NCBI GenBank assembly: GCA_964401835.1
Contig: CAYNZP010000001.1
Coordinates: forward strand, 62,001 to 126,000
Direction of reading: 5' to 3'
DNA from: CAYNZP01 sp964401835
GTDB taxonomy: Bacteria > Planctomycetota > Phycisphaerae > SM23-33
DNA: 64,000 bases
This document shows, one piece after another, positions 27,070-36,878 of this stretch. The position numbers and the translations under genes were made by a program. The notes under the pieces are model-generated. The model ran no database searches and was not told the DNA's origin. It saw only the letters and a program-made list of their open reading frames with translations. The stretch's first letter is position 1. Each line of letters starts with the position of its first letter.

Positions 27070-27702
27070 TTAAGACACCCCATAATTACTTTCGTCAGCC
27101 CTCAGGCCTGCAAGCAGGTTTTTCTTGAAGGCGACCAACAGTTCTTCCGTAATCGGCACGTTGATTTCCAGTATTACCTGCAGGATGATTCCACGCATGA
27201 ATCCCATAATCAGCAAAGCGGCTATATCGGGATCTGTTCCCTTTTGGAAATCACCATCATCTATCCCCTGTGCGACGATGCCTCCGATGAGCTTGCTGTA
27301 CTGGCTGTACAAGGTTGTGAAAAACTCGCTGATTTCTCCTTTTCGCTGCTGGCGGGCTGCGTTAGCCCAGAACTCCAGCGTGATTCCACCTACTCGCTTG
27401 TACAAATCGAGTTGGCCGAACCAATAATCTGCAACCTGTTCAATCTTTTGCGGAGCGGGGATTTTTTGAGCAACAATTTGTTCCAGGGTAGATTCGTCCC
27501 CCGAGGTGACATTGCTAAATACCTCCCAGAAAAGGTCTTTCTTGCTGGGGAAGTAGTTATAAACACTGCCCTTGGAAATTTCCGCCCTGGCAGCTACCTC
27601 GTCAACCGTCGCTGAGAAATAACCGTGCTCTTCAAAAACCTCCTGAGCGGCAGCCAATATCGACTGCTTGCGTTTTTCCAACTGTTCTGAATTATTGGCC
27701 AT
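27070..27702 (-). CDS. TetR-family repressor of the efflux operon
   Basis: 210 residues. The N-terminal HTH reads ILAAAQEVFEEHGYFSATVDEVAARAEISKGSVYNYFPSKKDLF, an excellent TetR match, followed by a helical ligand-binding domain. First gene of the RND operon. A perfect 22-bp dyad lies 41 bp upstream of the start, so it very likely represses its own operon and is released by pump substrates. Confidence 0.94.
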   Translation of the reverse strand: MANNSEQLEKRKQSILAAAQEVFEEHGYFSATVDEVAARAEISKGSVYNYFPSKKDLFWEVFSNVTSGDESTLEQIVAQKIPAPQKIEQVADYWFGQLDLYKRVGGITLEFWANAARQQRKGEISEFFTTLYSQYSKLIGGIVAQGIDDGDFQKGTDPDIAALLIMGFMRGIILQVILEINVPITEELLVAFKKNLLAGLRADESNYGVS

Positions 27703-27743
27703 TGTTAGTCTCTTTAAAATAAGCAGTTAAAAGGCAGTTTTAA

Positions 27744-27765
27744 GATGACTGACTGGTCAGTCATC
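27744..27765 (-). promoter_or_regulatory. TetR-type operator
   Basis: Two perfect 10-bp arms, GATGACTGAC and GTCAGTCATC, separated by TG. The TGACTGACTGGTCAGTCA core is the classic form of operators for this repressor family. It lies immediately upstream of the TetR gene at 27702. Confidence 0.8.
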
Positions 27766-27913
27766 AATTAATTATAGCATTCTTTTTCCAAAAAGCCAAG
27801 CTGGAATAAGGGTAGAATTTATTTACAGATTTTGAGGTGGCGGGGCTCGGAGTCTCCCCGTCCTAGAACTGTTTTTTTAACAAATCAGATTGAATACCAA
27901 AAACCTTGAGCTT

Positions 27914-29896
27914 TTATCCGCGTTTTACCCAGAACGGGCCTTTGGGTTTTTTAGGCCGGGCACCTCTGGGCGCCTTGCCAGGCAGCCGAACCGTGGTTTC
28001 CATGGCTGCCTCGGCTTCCTGTTTTTCCCTGATGTGCTTACGGATGAAGAATTGTTCACCGACGCTGGCGAAAGTCGAAGCCATGATGTACAGCGTTAAC
28101 CCCGAAGGTGCCTTGTAGAAAAATACCAACATCATCGCGGGCATCATGAATTTCATCATCTTCTGCTGCTGCTTTTGTTGATCGGTAGCCGTTGCAGAGG
28201 TTTGCGACATCTGCGGATTGAATTTTGTCTGCAGGAACATCGCCACGCAAAGCAGAATGGGCAGCAGATTGAAGGTATTGCCGATGAGGGGCAGTTCCTT
28301 CGACCAGGTAAACAGCGCGTCCGGACCGGCGAGGTCTGTAATCCAGACCGGCAGCAAGCCGGCATGACGAAGTTCAATGGCTGCGTTCAGGCCGGTGTAA
28401 AGTGCTATCCAGATCGGCATCTGCAGCAGCATTGGCAAACAGCCTAAAAACGGGGTGAAGCCCTTCTCCTTGTACATCCGCATTGTTTCCCGCTGAAGCG
28501 TCTCTTTGTCGTCGGCGTACTTTTCCTTGAGCTTCTGCATCTCCGGGCCCATCTTCTGCATGCCCATCATGGATACCTGACCCTTTTTGGTCAGCGGATG
28601 CAGTACAACGCGGACAAGCACTACTAGCAGGATAATCGCCAGGCCGTAGTTGCCCAATGTCGCGATGGAGAACATATCCAGCAACCACATCATTCCAAAT
28701 GGCAACGACCCTATTGGGCAACAAGAGCCGAAATCGATCGTTCCGAGATAATTTAGTTTTCTGTAAAGCTGGTGTGCGCCGGCATCCTTAAAAAGTTTTC
28801 TGCTTTTGGGGCCCGCGAAAAGGTCGAAGTCGACTTCTTTTGCCTGGCCGGCCTTGAGGCGGATTTCCGGAATTCTTATGCCGGTAAGGTAAGTCCTTTC
28901 TTCGCCTTCCTGTGCTGCGCCAAGGTAGAACCTCGCACGGTACTCCGGGGCCTGTAGCGTTTCGGGGCTCGCAGCTGAGGGGACCAGGTACATCATCGAG
29001 CCGAAGAACTTGTTAATGTTACCTACCCACAGCACGGGGTCTTTTTTCTCGCTCGATCCAAGAGTTTCGATTTTGTTCAGAGGCCAATCGTCAGGGTCAA
29101 GTTTTTTTCTCGGCATCAGCAGCGTCTCGACCTTTTTGTCCTCAGCCATGAGCTTTCCGTATGCCGCCTGTCTGACATCGGCTCGAGTGCCCTCTCTCTG
29201 TAGTCCTGACGGGCCCATCTGGTTTAGAGATACCTTGAGGGGCATATCAGAGAGGTTTTCCAGCTTGAGTGAGACCGCAATGGAATAATCACCCTTGCTT
29301 ACGACGTATGTTTTGATTACACGAAGTATGGGGTTTTCCAAGGCCTCTTCGCTCGTCTTACTCCTGTAAAGAGTAAACTTGAAGCTGGCACTTTGGCTTT
29401 TGCCATCCGCTGAAACAGTGGGTTTTTCATGCACCAGCCAGGGAAGCTTGTCCAGCTTAAAGACCGTACCCTTTTCCTGGTCCGGCAGTTTTACAGTGAT
29501 ACTTTTTGTAGCCAATGGAAGATGGCTTTTACCGCCGGATGCGACCGGATTGAGGATGGAATAGTGGCCCTTATATTTTTCGGGGTTTTCCATCCGCTTT
29601 TGCAGATAGGAATCAGGATCTTTATTAAACGCGTGTTTGTCCAAGTCAGTTTCAAAATATTCAGAGAGCTTGACTGTATTGATAGCCGCCCCCCTGCTGG
29701 TTAATTCGACCTGGAACTCGTAATCGTTTCTCGGATCAAGGGCGCCAATCTTTTGTTTTGTAACCTTGTCCGCATAACCTTTATGCCATTTCAGCTGTGC
29801 TTCTTGAGCCGAGGCTGCCGCCGCTAAGAAAAAAACTGAAAGGATGGGTAAAAACGGATTATTTTTTAAAAAATTGCGAAAATTGCAAAGACTCAC
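27914..29896 (-). CDS. yidC: Membrane protein insertase YidC
   Basis: About 660 residues from a GTG at 29896, chosen because GGGAG lies six or seven bases upstream and it leaves the preceding gene's stop untouched (10-bp gap); an ATG at 29947 would overlap that gene by 41 bp. N-terminal signal-anchor helix, a large periplasmic beta domain (about 25-375), then the conserved five-helix insertase core. LLDMFSIATLGNYGLAIILLVVL, the cytoplasmic helices KMGPEMQKLKEKYADDKE, GCLPMLLQMPIWIALYTGL and the C-terminal basic tail are all present. It inserts and folds inner-membrane proteins with or without SecYEG. Confidence 0.93.
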   Translation of the reverse strand: MSLCNFRNFLKNNPFLPILSVFFLAAAASAQEAQLKWHKGYADKVTKQKIGALDPRNDYEFQVELTSRGAAINTVKLSEYFETDLDKHAFNKDPDSYLQKRMENPEKYKGHYSILNPVASGGKSHLPLATKSITVKLPDQEKGTVFKLDKLPWLVHEKPTVSADGKSQSASFKFTLYRSKTSEEALENPILRVIKTYVVSKGDYSIAVSLKLENLSDMPLKVSLNQMGPSGLQREGTRADVRQAAYGKLMAEDKKVETLLMPRKKLDPDDWPLNKIETLGSSEKKDPVLWVGNINKFFGSMMYLVPSAASPETLQAPEYRARFYLGAAQEGEERTYLTGIRIPEIRLKAGQAKEVDFDLFAGPKSRKLFKDAGAHQLYRKLNYLGTIDFGSCCPIGSLPFGMMWLLDMFSIATLGNYGLAIILLVVLVRVVLHPLTKKGQVSMMGMQKMGPEMQKLKEKYADDKETLQRETMRMYKEKGFTPFLGCLPMLLQMPIWIALYTGLNAAIELRHAGLLPVWITDLAGPDALFTWSKELPLIGNTFNLLPILLCVAMFLQTKFNPQMSQTSATATDQQKQQQKMMKFMMPAMMLVFFYKAPSGLTLYIMASTFASVGEQFFIRKHIREKQEAEAAMETTVRLPGKAPRGARPKKPKGPFWVKRG

Positions 29897-29906
29897 GCGT
29901 ATCTCC

Positions 29907-30680
29907 CTAGCGCCCTTCCTTGAGGCGTGTTCCGAGGTAATCATCAAGTTCCTTAATGGCGAAAACTTTTTGCATTACAGATTCAATGTCATATTCGACG
30001 CGGATGAATCTGATCAGGCCCGGTTCGACAAGAACATAGCTGGCCCGTGGGTCCCGGTCGCGCGGCTGACCCACCGAGCCGACATTTATCAGTGCCTTGT
30101 GCCGGGGGTCTATTTCAAAGGTGTAATCCAGCTCGTCCGGGCTGTAAAAGTCGGGTGTTTCGAGGAAAACTCCCGGCACATGGGTATGGCCGACGAAGCA
30201 GAGGTGCTCGAACCGTTCAAATAATCCCAATACCTTGTTTGGATTGTTGTAAACGTCGTCCGGGAAGACATATTCGTTAATGGGCCGGCGCGGGCTGCCG
30301 TGGACAAAGGCAAACTCGCTGACATCCAGACCATCGCCCGGCATCGTGTGCTTCACTTGAAGCGAGCCGAGAAAATCCCATCGGCCATTACGCAGCTGAG
30401 AGTCGGAGTCTTCCTCGATCTGCTGGCGGGTCCAGAAACATGCCAACTCCGCACCGATATTGAACTTGTTAGGTTCGTAAAGTACGGCGTAATCGTGGTT
30501 ACCCATGATGGTAACTTCGCATTTTTCCTTTATCAGATCCATGCAGACGCCGGGCTCTGGCCCGTAGCCGATTACGTCGCCAAGGCAGATAATCCTCTCG
30601 ACATCTCTTTTGGCGATGTCGTCCAGGACAGCCGTTAGGGCTTCCATGTTGGAATGAATGTCACTTATTATTGCCAGCAT
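29907..30680 (-). CDS. Calcineurin-like metallophosphoesterase
   Basis: 257 residues. Metal-binding motifs in order: SDIHSNMEAL (D-x-H), CLGDVIGYGPEP (G-D), MGNHDYAV (G-N-H-D), FVHGSPR and VGHTHVPG (G-H-x-H). The layout matches the YfcE/ApaH-like single-domain group often called serine/threonine phosphatases or diadenosine tetraphosphatases. Substrate unknown. First gene of a pair with yidC. Confidence 0.9.
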   Translation of the reverse strand: MLAIISDIHSNMEALTAVLDDIAKRDVERIICLGDVIGYGPEPGVCMDLIKEKCEVTIMGNHDYAVLYEPNKFNIGAELACFWTRQQIEEDSDSQLRNGRWDFLGSLQVKHTMPGDGLDVSEFAFVHGSPRRPINEYVFPDDVYNNPNKVLGLFERFEHLCFVGHTHVPGVFLETPDFYSPDELDYTFEIDPRHKALINVGSVGQPRDRDPRASYVLVEPGLIRFIRVEYDIESVMQKVFAIKELDDYLGTRLKEGR

Positions 30681-30898
30681 TTAACGGTAATATTCCATTT
30701 TTAATGAATCAGGGAACCGTTATGCTAGCGAGCAAGACAGCCCTATGTCAAATGCCTTTGTCAATCTCACGATGGTCTGTGTGATTTAATTTGGTTAATT
30801 GCATGTTTTTAATAAGCCTAGCTCCAAACTTTTGCCAAAAGGCTTTGATTTTCAAGTTTGATGAATCCGCTATAGAGGTATAGAATCTTCGCACAAAA

Positions 30899-31627
30899 AT
30901 GAATTCAGCTAATTCCAAAAAACCGGTATCAATAGCTTTGGAGACGTCGTGTCTCACTGGCGGTGTTGCGCTGGACTGTGGCGATGAGATAATCGCTATG
31001 CATACTTTCAATGCTTCTGCACGTCATGCGACGGTGCTGCTTAGCCATGTGGATAAGCTCCTGAAAGCATCCAGCCTCAGACCCAGGGACATCGACGAAG
31101 TTTATATTTCGGTAGGCCCGGGCAGCTTTACAGGTCTGCGTGTGGGAGTGACGGTAGCCAAGGTGCTCGCACAGGCGGTTGCGGACATGAGATGTGTGGC
31201 GGTTCCGACAACGACAGTTGTTGCGGAAAATGCCGCCAGCCTTGACTGGCAAAAACTGGCCGTTGTTTTAGACGCACGCGAAAACCAGATTTACACCAGG
31301 TGCTTCTCGCGCGAAGACGGAAAGATAATTCCTTCCGATGAGCCAGTCATTGTTACTGCCGAACAATTTCTGGCCGAGACAGCCAAGCCGATTCTGCTTA
31401 CGGGCGAAGGCATTAGACATCACGAGCAATTCAGTAATCTTCCGCCGGAAGTAGAGGTTGCCGATGAGGTCTTACACCTGCCGAAAGTGGAAAATGTCTG
31501 GAAGGTCGGTAAAAAGATGGCCCTTGCCGGCGAATTCACGGATTACCGAGAGCTGCTTCCGATCTATACGAGAAAACCCGCAGCACTGCGTCAGTGGGAA
31601 GACAAAAATAACCGCAGCGTAAAGTAA
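30899..31627 (+). CDS. tsaB: tRNA threonylcarbamoyladenosine biosynthesis protein TsaB
   Basis: 242 residues. ALETSCLTGGVAL opens the ASKHA fold, HATVLLSHVDKLLKAS and GPGSFTGLRVGVTVAKVLA are the diagnostic motifs. TsaB is the non-catalytic partner of TsaD in making t6A37 in tRNAs that decode ANN codons. The C-terminus is about 20 residues longer than usual. The ATG at 30899 is the first in frame after AGAGG, which is rather far upstream. Confidence 0.93.
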   Translation: MNSANSKKPVSIALETSCLTGGVALDCGDEIIAMHTFNASARHATVLLSHVDKLLKASSLRPRDIDEVYISVGPGSFTGLRVGVTVAKVLAQAVADMRCVAVPTTTVVAENAASLDWQKLAVVLDARENQIYTRCFSREDGKIIPSDEPVIVTAEQFLAETAKPILLTGEGIRHHEQFSNLPPEVEVADEVLHLPKVENVWKVGKKMALAGEFTDYRELLPIYTRKPAALRQWEDKNNRSVK

Positions 31628-31724
31628 ATTAAATTAGACAGTTGCATCTCTTACCTTCTTGCCAGCTCTCCGGCAAACGTATAATATTAATATCTGCAAA
31701 AGGTCTCTTTGAAAGGGCAAGTCA

Positions 31725-32183
31725 ATGCATATTCAAACACAGTTCTCGGTATTTCTGGTCAACAAGCCCGGCATATTAGCAAGTGTTACCGGCGCGTTGG
31801 CAAAGGCTAAGGTAAACATCATTGCATTGACCCTGATGGATTCCATGGAGCACGGCGTGCTGAGGATAGTCTGCAAGGATGCGGAAACGGTCAGAAAGGT
31901 TCTTGGCAAGGCCCATGACCGCTGGACCGAAACGGAAGTGCTCGTATTGGAACTCGACAACGAACCGGGCGCATTTTCGAGAGTGGCCAAGCGGCTTGCC
32001 GACTCTCACGTAAACATTTCATATGCCTACTGCACAGGTGGAGCCGCCGGAGGCAAGACGACAGCTGTCTTCAAGGTAGCGGATTTGAAAAAGGCCTTGA
32101 CGATCCTTAAGGAAAGCAAAAGTCCCAAACGTAAGACGAAACGTGCACTCAAGACAGCTTCTCGGGGAAGAAAGAAAAGCTAA
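31725..32183 (+). CDS. Tandem ACT-domain protein with basic tail
   Basis: 152 residues with AAAGGG before the ATG. Two ACT domains (about 5-65 and 72-125; VNKPGILASVTGAL, DNEPGAFSRVAKRL), then a lysine- and arginine-rich tail (SPKRKTKRALKTASRGRKKS) that could bind nucleic acid. A second ACT pair is encoded at 9.6 kb without such a tail. Likely an amino-acid-responsive regulator. Convergent with the next gene; the stop codons overlap by four bases. Confidence 0.85.
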   Translation: MHIQTQFSVFLVNKPGILASVTGALAKAKVNIIALTLMDSMEHGVLRIVCKDAETVRKVLGKAHDRWTETEVLVLELDNEPGAFSRVAKRLADSHVNISYAYCTGGAAGGKTTAVFKVADLKKALTILKESKSPKRKTKRALKTASRGRKKS

Positions 32184-32986
32184 TCGGCGACGGCTAATTT
32201 GCAGCTGCGCCGCCCTTCGATGTAGCGATATCCTGTCGCGTCCTGAATGCGCCTGTGAGCCGAGCCGCTAGTTAATCCCAGCAGTACCATCGGAAAGCTG
32301 GCGTTTTCGGTTCCGTAGGATTTGTCGTGCTCATCGGTAAGTTCTTGACGGAACTGCCAGAGAATCGGCGGGACGAGAGTTCTCTTGCGGCCGACATCAA
32401 TAACGAACCTGTCCTCGTCGTCGAGAAAACCGTTAAGCTGTTCGTTGATTTCTTCTTCGATATGACATGCCGAGAAAGTTTTTTTGGGCAGGCCCGCTCT
32501 GTTTAGGCAAATTCCCGGCGCGGTTACAATCGCTCGCCAATCTTTGTTCAGGCTCAAAACCGCGTCGATGTCGACAAGCGTCATTTCCCTGCCGTCGAGC
32601 GGGAAAGGTTTGCTTAATTGGATGGAGCTGAGATGTTTTGCTTCCCCGGCCTGGCTCGCGATCTTCAGTGCCCATGCGGCGCGCGCGTTGAACCAGTAGG
32701 CTAATGTATCTTCGTCAGAGGCAAACAACTGTGGCGTAACTGTCGGGCCGGTGACAGAGAGGATTTTCAATTGGGCATCGAGACTTTCGGAAACCTTTTC
32801 GAGTTTTTTTTGGTCGAATTTCCCCTTATCCGTTACTGCCCTTTCCAAAACCTTTGCCAGATTGCTATAGTCCACGGCTGGGACTATGCCCTGGGTGTTA
32901 AGAGTGAATGGTTCTGGTTTCTCGCAGCCGCAAAAAAGAAAAACAGCGCATATAATAAAACCGTACTTGCAAGAGATTCGTTTCAT
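32180..32986 (-). CDS. DUF547-like lipoprotein
   Basis: 268 residues from the ATG at 32986. A basic start (MKRISCKYG), a hydrophobic stretch and Cys in FLFCGCEKP make a lipoprotein signal. The body resembles DUF547: YWFNARAAWALKIAS (family phrase F-W-I-N-A-Y-N), DIDAVLSLNKDWRAIV, CHIEEEINEQL and the C-terminal YRYIEGRRSCKLAVAD. Function of the family is unknown. The ORF extends far upstream but overlaps the divergent gene there, so the short form is preferred. Confidence 0.72.
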   Translation of the reverse strand: MKRISCKYGFIICAVFLFCGCEKPEPFTLNTQGIVPAVDYSNLAKVLERAVTDKGKFDQKKLEKVSESLDAQLKILSVTGPTVTPQLFASDEDTLAYWFNARAAWALKIASQAGEAKHLSSIQLSKPFPLDGREMTLVDIDAVLSLNKDWRAIVTAPGICLNRAGLPKKTFSACHIEEEINEQLNGFLDDEDRFVIDVGRKRTLVPPILWQFRQELTDEHDKSYGTENASFPMVLLGLTSGSAHRRIQDATGYRYIEGRRSCKLAVAD

Positions 32987-33038
32987 AACCAAGATTGTAT
33001 ATTTAGCAGGGGTCGCTACAAGGATTCTTCCCAGAATA

Positions 33039-35048
33039 ATGGCAGACAAACAAAAGAAAAAAAGAGGCTGGTTCAGATGGCTGGGGCGTATTTTTATCAT
33101 CCTGGTCATTTCACTTATAGTTTTAGCTGTGGCTGGCAGGTATTTGATTATTCCCGGCGTCATACGCAGCCAGATCGATTCCAACGTACAAAAGTACTGG
33201 CAAGGCGAGGCCAGGATCGGCGAAATTGAGTTCAACCTTTTTTCAAATCCTTATCTTCGTGAAATAACCTTGCTCGATGAACAGGGTCGACCTTGGGCAA
33301 AAATTGACGAGGTTGAAATCGCTCTGAGGAATTGGCCAAGCCTGAATCCCGTCCTGCATGCCCTTGAAATAGAAAAACCGGAATTGCTGGCGTATTTCGA
33401 CGACGGCGAATGCAACCCACCGACGAAAACTCCACCAAAAGGCACGGGCAGATTTGCGAAGTATATCGACCTGAGAGAAATAACGGTTCACGATGGTTGC
33501 TTTACCACGGTTGATGACGAGGGGCCAAAATTTTCCTGGGGAAAGTTTCAGATATCAGCTGTTCGCAAGAAACAGCAGGAAGATTTTGAAGTTCTGCTTC
33601 GCCAGACCGACAGTGATGACAATATCATGATTGGCGCAACGGTTAATCCGAAGAGTTTTGAAGGCACAGCCAAGATATCGCTTGAGTACACAGCCAATCA
33701 GGCAGAGATGTCAGCAGTCTTATCCAACCATGACGTGCCGGTAGTTGGCAAAGCCGAAGGGCTTATTGACCTTAACGTGAAGCTTACCGGAAAGTTCAGC
33801 GAACCGACGAAACTGCATTACAGCGGAACGGTGAACTTTATCGACTGGAAGCTCTTGGCCGATGAAGGGCTGGTCGCAAAAGATGTCGATATATCTATCA
33901 AACTGAACGGGCAGAAGGGAAAAGTGCTCGGCGCCAGTTTCGCAGCCGCCCCGGTCAAGGCCAATCTGGCAGCTGCGCCATTTTCGATAGATTCCAATGC
34001 CGGATTCGTCAGCCTGAATGTTGAAACTTTCGATTTACATTTTTCGGACACCGAAGATTACGGCCCGTTTTGGTCAAAAGTATTTCGCGATGCAAAGACC
34101 AAAGGTTCGGCCCAGGCCAACGGCAATGTTCATATACCTATCAAGCAAGGCAGAAAGCTCAGCTACGATCTGGCGGCAAATTTAAATCTGGCCCGTATCA
34201 CACTACCGACAGCTACCCCGCTGGAAATATCGAACGTTCGAAGCGGAAAGTTTTATATCAATCAGGACAAAGTGGATATTCAAGGCATCGCAGGCGAAAC
34301 CTGCGGAGGAAGGCTTGAGGCGAGGTATTTGGCAGAGAAACAAATCGACAACACTACGCGACATTGGGGCAAAGTTTCTGTTAGTGACGTTTTCATGCCG
34401 GAATTTACGGCCGCACTTGCCGGCAAGGAATCCATGAAAAGGGGTATCGGCGATTGTGATTTTGAATTTGCAGCGACCTCCGGTTCCAGGGAGGAGTTGC
34501 GGGGAAAAGGTTTTATTTTCCTGGACGACTGCGACCTTATGGCAATTCCCATAATAGATCAGATTTATACGGCGATGCACGCAATCGACCGCAAGCTTAT
34601 CGGCACTTCAGACATGGAATCGCTTTTCACGCTCAATTGGCCTGTCGTAAAGTTGAAAGAGGCCAGGGCCGGGAATCAGGTTTCTGCACTCGAGGCCGAA
34701 CCGGGCGGCACGATTGACCTTAAAAGCTCCGAAGTGGATTTATACGTGGTCGGCATCCCGCTTAAGCAGGTTCGCCAGCTGCTGCAGTCCATTCCAGTAA
34801 TCAGACTTTTCGTGAATCTCAAAGACAAACTCACACGAGTTCATGTTACCGGCAAATGGTCCAAGCCCAGAATTATCAAGGAGCCCGTAAAGGATGTAAC
34901 ACAGGGAACCACGGACTTCGCGGTTGACATGGTCAATACCGGCGGCCAGTTCGGCCAGGGAATGATCGACGCTACCGGCGGTTTGCTGCAGCAAATGGAG
35001 ATGAACGGAAAGAATCAAAAGCCCAAGCCCCAAAGCAAGCAGCGCTAG
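33039..35048 (+). CDS. AsmA/DUF748-like membrane-anchored protein
   Basis: 669 residues from the ATG at 33039. A basic N-terminus and one transmembrane anchor (IFIILVISLIVLAVAGRYLIIPG), then a long repetitive beta-rich periplasmic body with no other helix. Phrases such as ITLLDEQGRPWAKIDEVEIAL and ALEIEKPELLAYFDDG match the first repeat of AsmA/TamB/DUF748 proteins, which form lipid-shuttling beta-taco bridges across the periplasm. Divergent from the DUF547 lipoprotein, so a shared envelope role is plausible but not shown. Confidence 0.75.
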   Translation: MADKQKKKRGWFRWLGRIFIILVISLIVLAVAGRYLIIPGVIRSQIDSNVQKYWQGEARIGEIEFNLFSNPYLREITLLDEQGRPWAKIDEVEIALRNWPSLNPVLHALEIEKPELLAYFDDGECNPPTKTPPKGTGRFAKYIDLREITVHDGCFTTVDDEGPKFSWGKFQISAVRKKQQEDFEVLLRQTDSDDNIMIGATVNPKSFEGTAKISLEYTANQAEMSAVLSNHDVPVVGKAEGLIDLNVKLTGKFSEPTKLHYSGTVNFIDWKLLADEGLVAKDVDISIKLNGQKGKVLGASFAAAPVKANLAAAPFSIDSNAGFVSLNVETFDLHFSDTEDYGPFWSKVFRDAKTKGSAQANGNVHIPIKQGRKLSYDLAANLNLARITLPTATPLEISNVRSGKFYINQDKVDIQGIAGETCGGRLEARYLAEKQIDNTTRHWGKVSVSDVFMPEFTAALAGKESMKRGIGDCDFEFAATSGSREELRGKGFIFLDDCDLMAIPIIDQIYTAMHAIDRKLIGTSDMESLFTLNWPVVKLKEARAGNQVSALEAEPGGTIDLKSSEVDLYVVGIPLKQVRQLLQSIPVIRLFVNLKDKLTRVHVTGKWSKPRIIKEPVKDVTQGTTDFAVDMVNTGGQFGQGMIDATGGLLQQMEMNGKNQKPKPQSKQR

Positions 35049-36271
35049 CCGCTTTTCATGATTTCCCGCAGAGCCACCGTTGCGTAACAGCCCGACGGAG
35101 CAGTGAATTTAATCTCCAGATATTCCCCGCGTTCATCGCTGCCGGCAGTGATGTTTGATTCATCGATTTTGAAACGCAGCGCCCGGCGTGTGCCTTTAAC
35201 CTTCAGCGGGCCGACTCTGCGGAAGTCTTTCTGCTCGACACCGTTTGCCGCCAAAACTTCCCTTTCAATTTTTCCAGGCTGACCGGTTGCAAGGTCACTC
35301 CTAAAGCCCGGTAGCGGTCCGGTAGGGCTTATCTCGAATCTATCCGCGCGGGGTTGCTCGACTTGGACATCTTCGACGGTGAAAGCTCCCCCGCTATCTG
35401 TCTTCTGGGCCATGTCGCCGATAAGAACCTTGTCGATGCCGTCGATACGTTGGGCGAGAACTTCGTTGAATATCGCACTTTGAAACGCGGAGACATAAAA
35501 CCGCTTCATCCGCTTATCTATAACGGCAAAAGCTTGTTTGGGATTTTTCCTTCGCTTGTAAGCCGACAGTGATTTGCGCTCGTTGTAATAGTGTCGCGGC
35601 CAATGTCCGAGTGCCCTTTCGAAGTAGCCGGCATCGAAAGCGTCACGGGCAGCCTTGCAGTCCGGCGGATCGTTCGGCTGCGGCTGGCCCAGGAAGATGG
35701 ATATGAACTCTTCCAGGTCGCCTTTGACAAGTGCCGCCCCCAAAAGGCCTGTATCTCCCCGTGCGCCGAAACGCTGAGAGCCGAAAAAGTTCGGCACGCC
35801 ACGCCGGCTGAGTATGTCGAGTATTTCCTGCGCTGCCGGGAGCTTGTCCTGGCCGACGCCGCGAATTTTGATGCTGAACCTGTTGGCAGCGAGATGGCCC
35901 GGCCGGAGCTTGTTTGTGTGACGGCTGGTCCAGTCGATTTTTATTTGTTTGTCAGGGAACGATAAAAGCTTTTCGGGCTCGACGTGTTCCAGGCTCATAT
36001 ACTGGCTGGTAACAGCCTGAGCGTCTTTGAGGCCCGCTACGCCGATTTCCTGCGGCTTGACTCCCATGTACCGTGCGATTCGATCAACTGCAGCTGGGGT
36101 CGGGATGCCGCTCTTTAAAACGCGAAAGAAAACATGCGTTCCCTCGCCGCTGGCTTGGTAGAGCGGGATTTCTTCCACGCAGAAGTCTTCGACGGATTCC
36201 TTGATTTTGCCGCCGATTCCAGATAAGTCGCGGGTCAGGTATGGAAGTTGTGAGAAATTTACGGCCGCCAT
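35045..36271 (-). CDS. truD: tRNA pseudouridine(13) synthase TruD
   Basis: 408 residues. The catalytic Asp is in GLKDAQAVTSQY (about residue 83). KESVEDFCVEEI near the start and RHTNKLRPGHLAANRFSIKIRG are typical of the family. The insertion (TRUD) domain covers about 155-310, with NFFGSQRFGARGDT. It converts U13 of tRNA-Glu to pseudouridine. Its start overlaps the end of the upstream adenosyltransferase gene by 13 bp; there is no separate ribosome-binding site. Its stop overlaps that of the convergent AsmA-like gene. Confidence 0.95.
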   Translation of the reverse strand: MAAVNFSQLPYLTRDLSGIGGKIKESVEDFCVEEIPLYQASGEGTHVFFRVLKSGIPTPAAVDRIARYMGVKPQEIGVAGLKDAQAVTSQYMSLEHVEPEKLLSFPDKQIKIDWTSRHTNKLRPGHLAANRFSIKIRGVGQDKLPAAQEILDILSRRGVPNFFGSQRFGARGDTGLLGAALVKGDLEEFISIFLGQPQPNDPPDCKAARDAFDAGYFERALGHWPRHYYNERKSLSAYKRRKNPKQAFAVIDKRMKRFYVSAFQSAIFNEVLAQRIDGIDKVLIGDMAQKTDSGGAFTVEDVQVEQPRADRFEISPTGPLPGFRSDLATGQPGKIEREVLAANGVEQKDFRRVGPLKVKGTRRALRFKIDESNITAGSDERGEYLEIKFTAPSGCYATVALREIMKSG

Positions 36272-36810
36272 AGGTCGTCTTCGTATCCTGTTTCGTGGTT
36301 GGCCAGTCTTGCCAGAGCGAACAGCAAGTCTCCCAGACGGTTAATGTACGTCAGCAATTCGCCCGCGACATCGAGGCCGGCATCTTTGGAAGAAACAACT
36401 CTCCGCTCTGCCCTGCGGCAAACCGTGCGGGCAATTTGCAGCCGACACGCCAGCTCGCAACCGTCAGGCAAAATGAAGTGGGTAAGCTTGGGCAGTTTAC
36501 CGCAAATGCTGTCTATTTGTTTCTCGATTCGCTCGACAGCCGTTTCGTATAGCCGTACATTCGGGTTCACGCCCGTCCCGGCTGAGGCGAATATCGCGCC
36601 GACAGTCAAAAGCTCGCATTGCAGAGGAGCGAGGGCGTCTTTTATGTAATCCTGCTTGGCGGCGTCGGCGCCTTGAATGCACAGGCCGATGTGTGAGTTA
36701 AGCTCGTCTATGCTTCCCATCGCCTCGCAAAGGGCGTCGCTTTTTCTTATCTTCTCGCCGCCCGGCCGATATGTGTTGCCTTCGTCGCCGGATTTTGTAT
36801 ATATGCTCAT
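36259..36810 (-). CDS. PduO-type ATP:cob(I)alamin adenosyltransferase
   Basis: 183 residues with AGGAAAG before the ATG. N-terminal IYTKSGDEGNTYRPGGEKI (ATP-binding), then the five-helix bundle with FILPDGCELACRLQIARTVCRRAERRV, the diagnostic Arg-rich helix, and YINRLGDLLFALAR. It makes adenosylcobalamin from cob(I)alamin and ATP. No other B12 gene is near; its partner in the operon is truD. Confidence 0.93.
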   Translation of the reverse strand: MSIYTKSGDEGNTYRPGGEKIRKSDALCEAMGSIDELNSHIGLCIQGADAAKQDYIKDALAPLQCELLTVGAIFASAGTGVNPNVRLYETAVERIEKQIDSICGKLPKLTHFILPDGCELACRLQIARTVCRRAERRVVSSKDAGLDVAGELLTYINRLGDLLFALARLANHETGYEDDLWRP

Positions 36811-36878
36811 TGTTTTCTTTCCTACAATATTTTAGTAGCTAGAATACGCCTTATTTGATTTTGCATCAAGGAAACGCC

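Noticed and set aside
27800..27913. Terminator between yidC and the TetR gene (GCGGGG...CCCCGT hairpin)
   Set aside because: The hairpin is present, but the T run that should follow it is missing in the yidC direction and displaced on the other strand.
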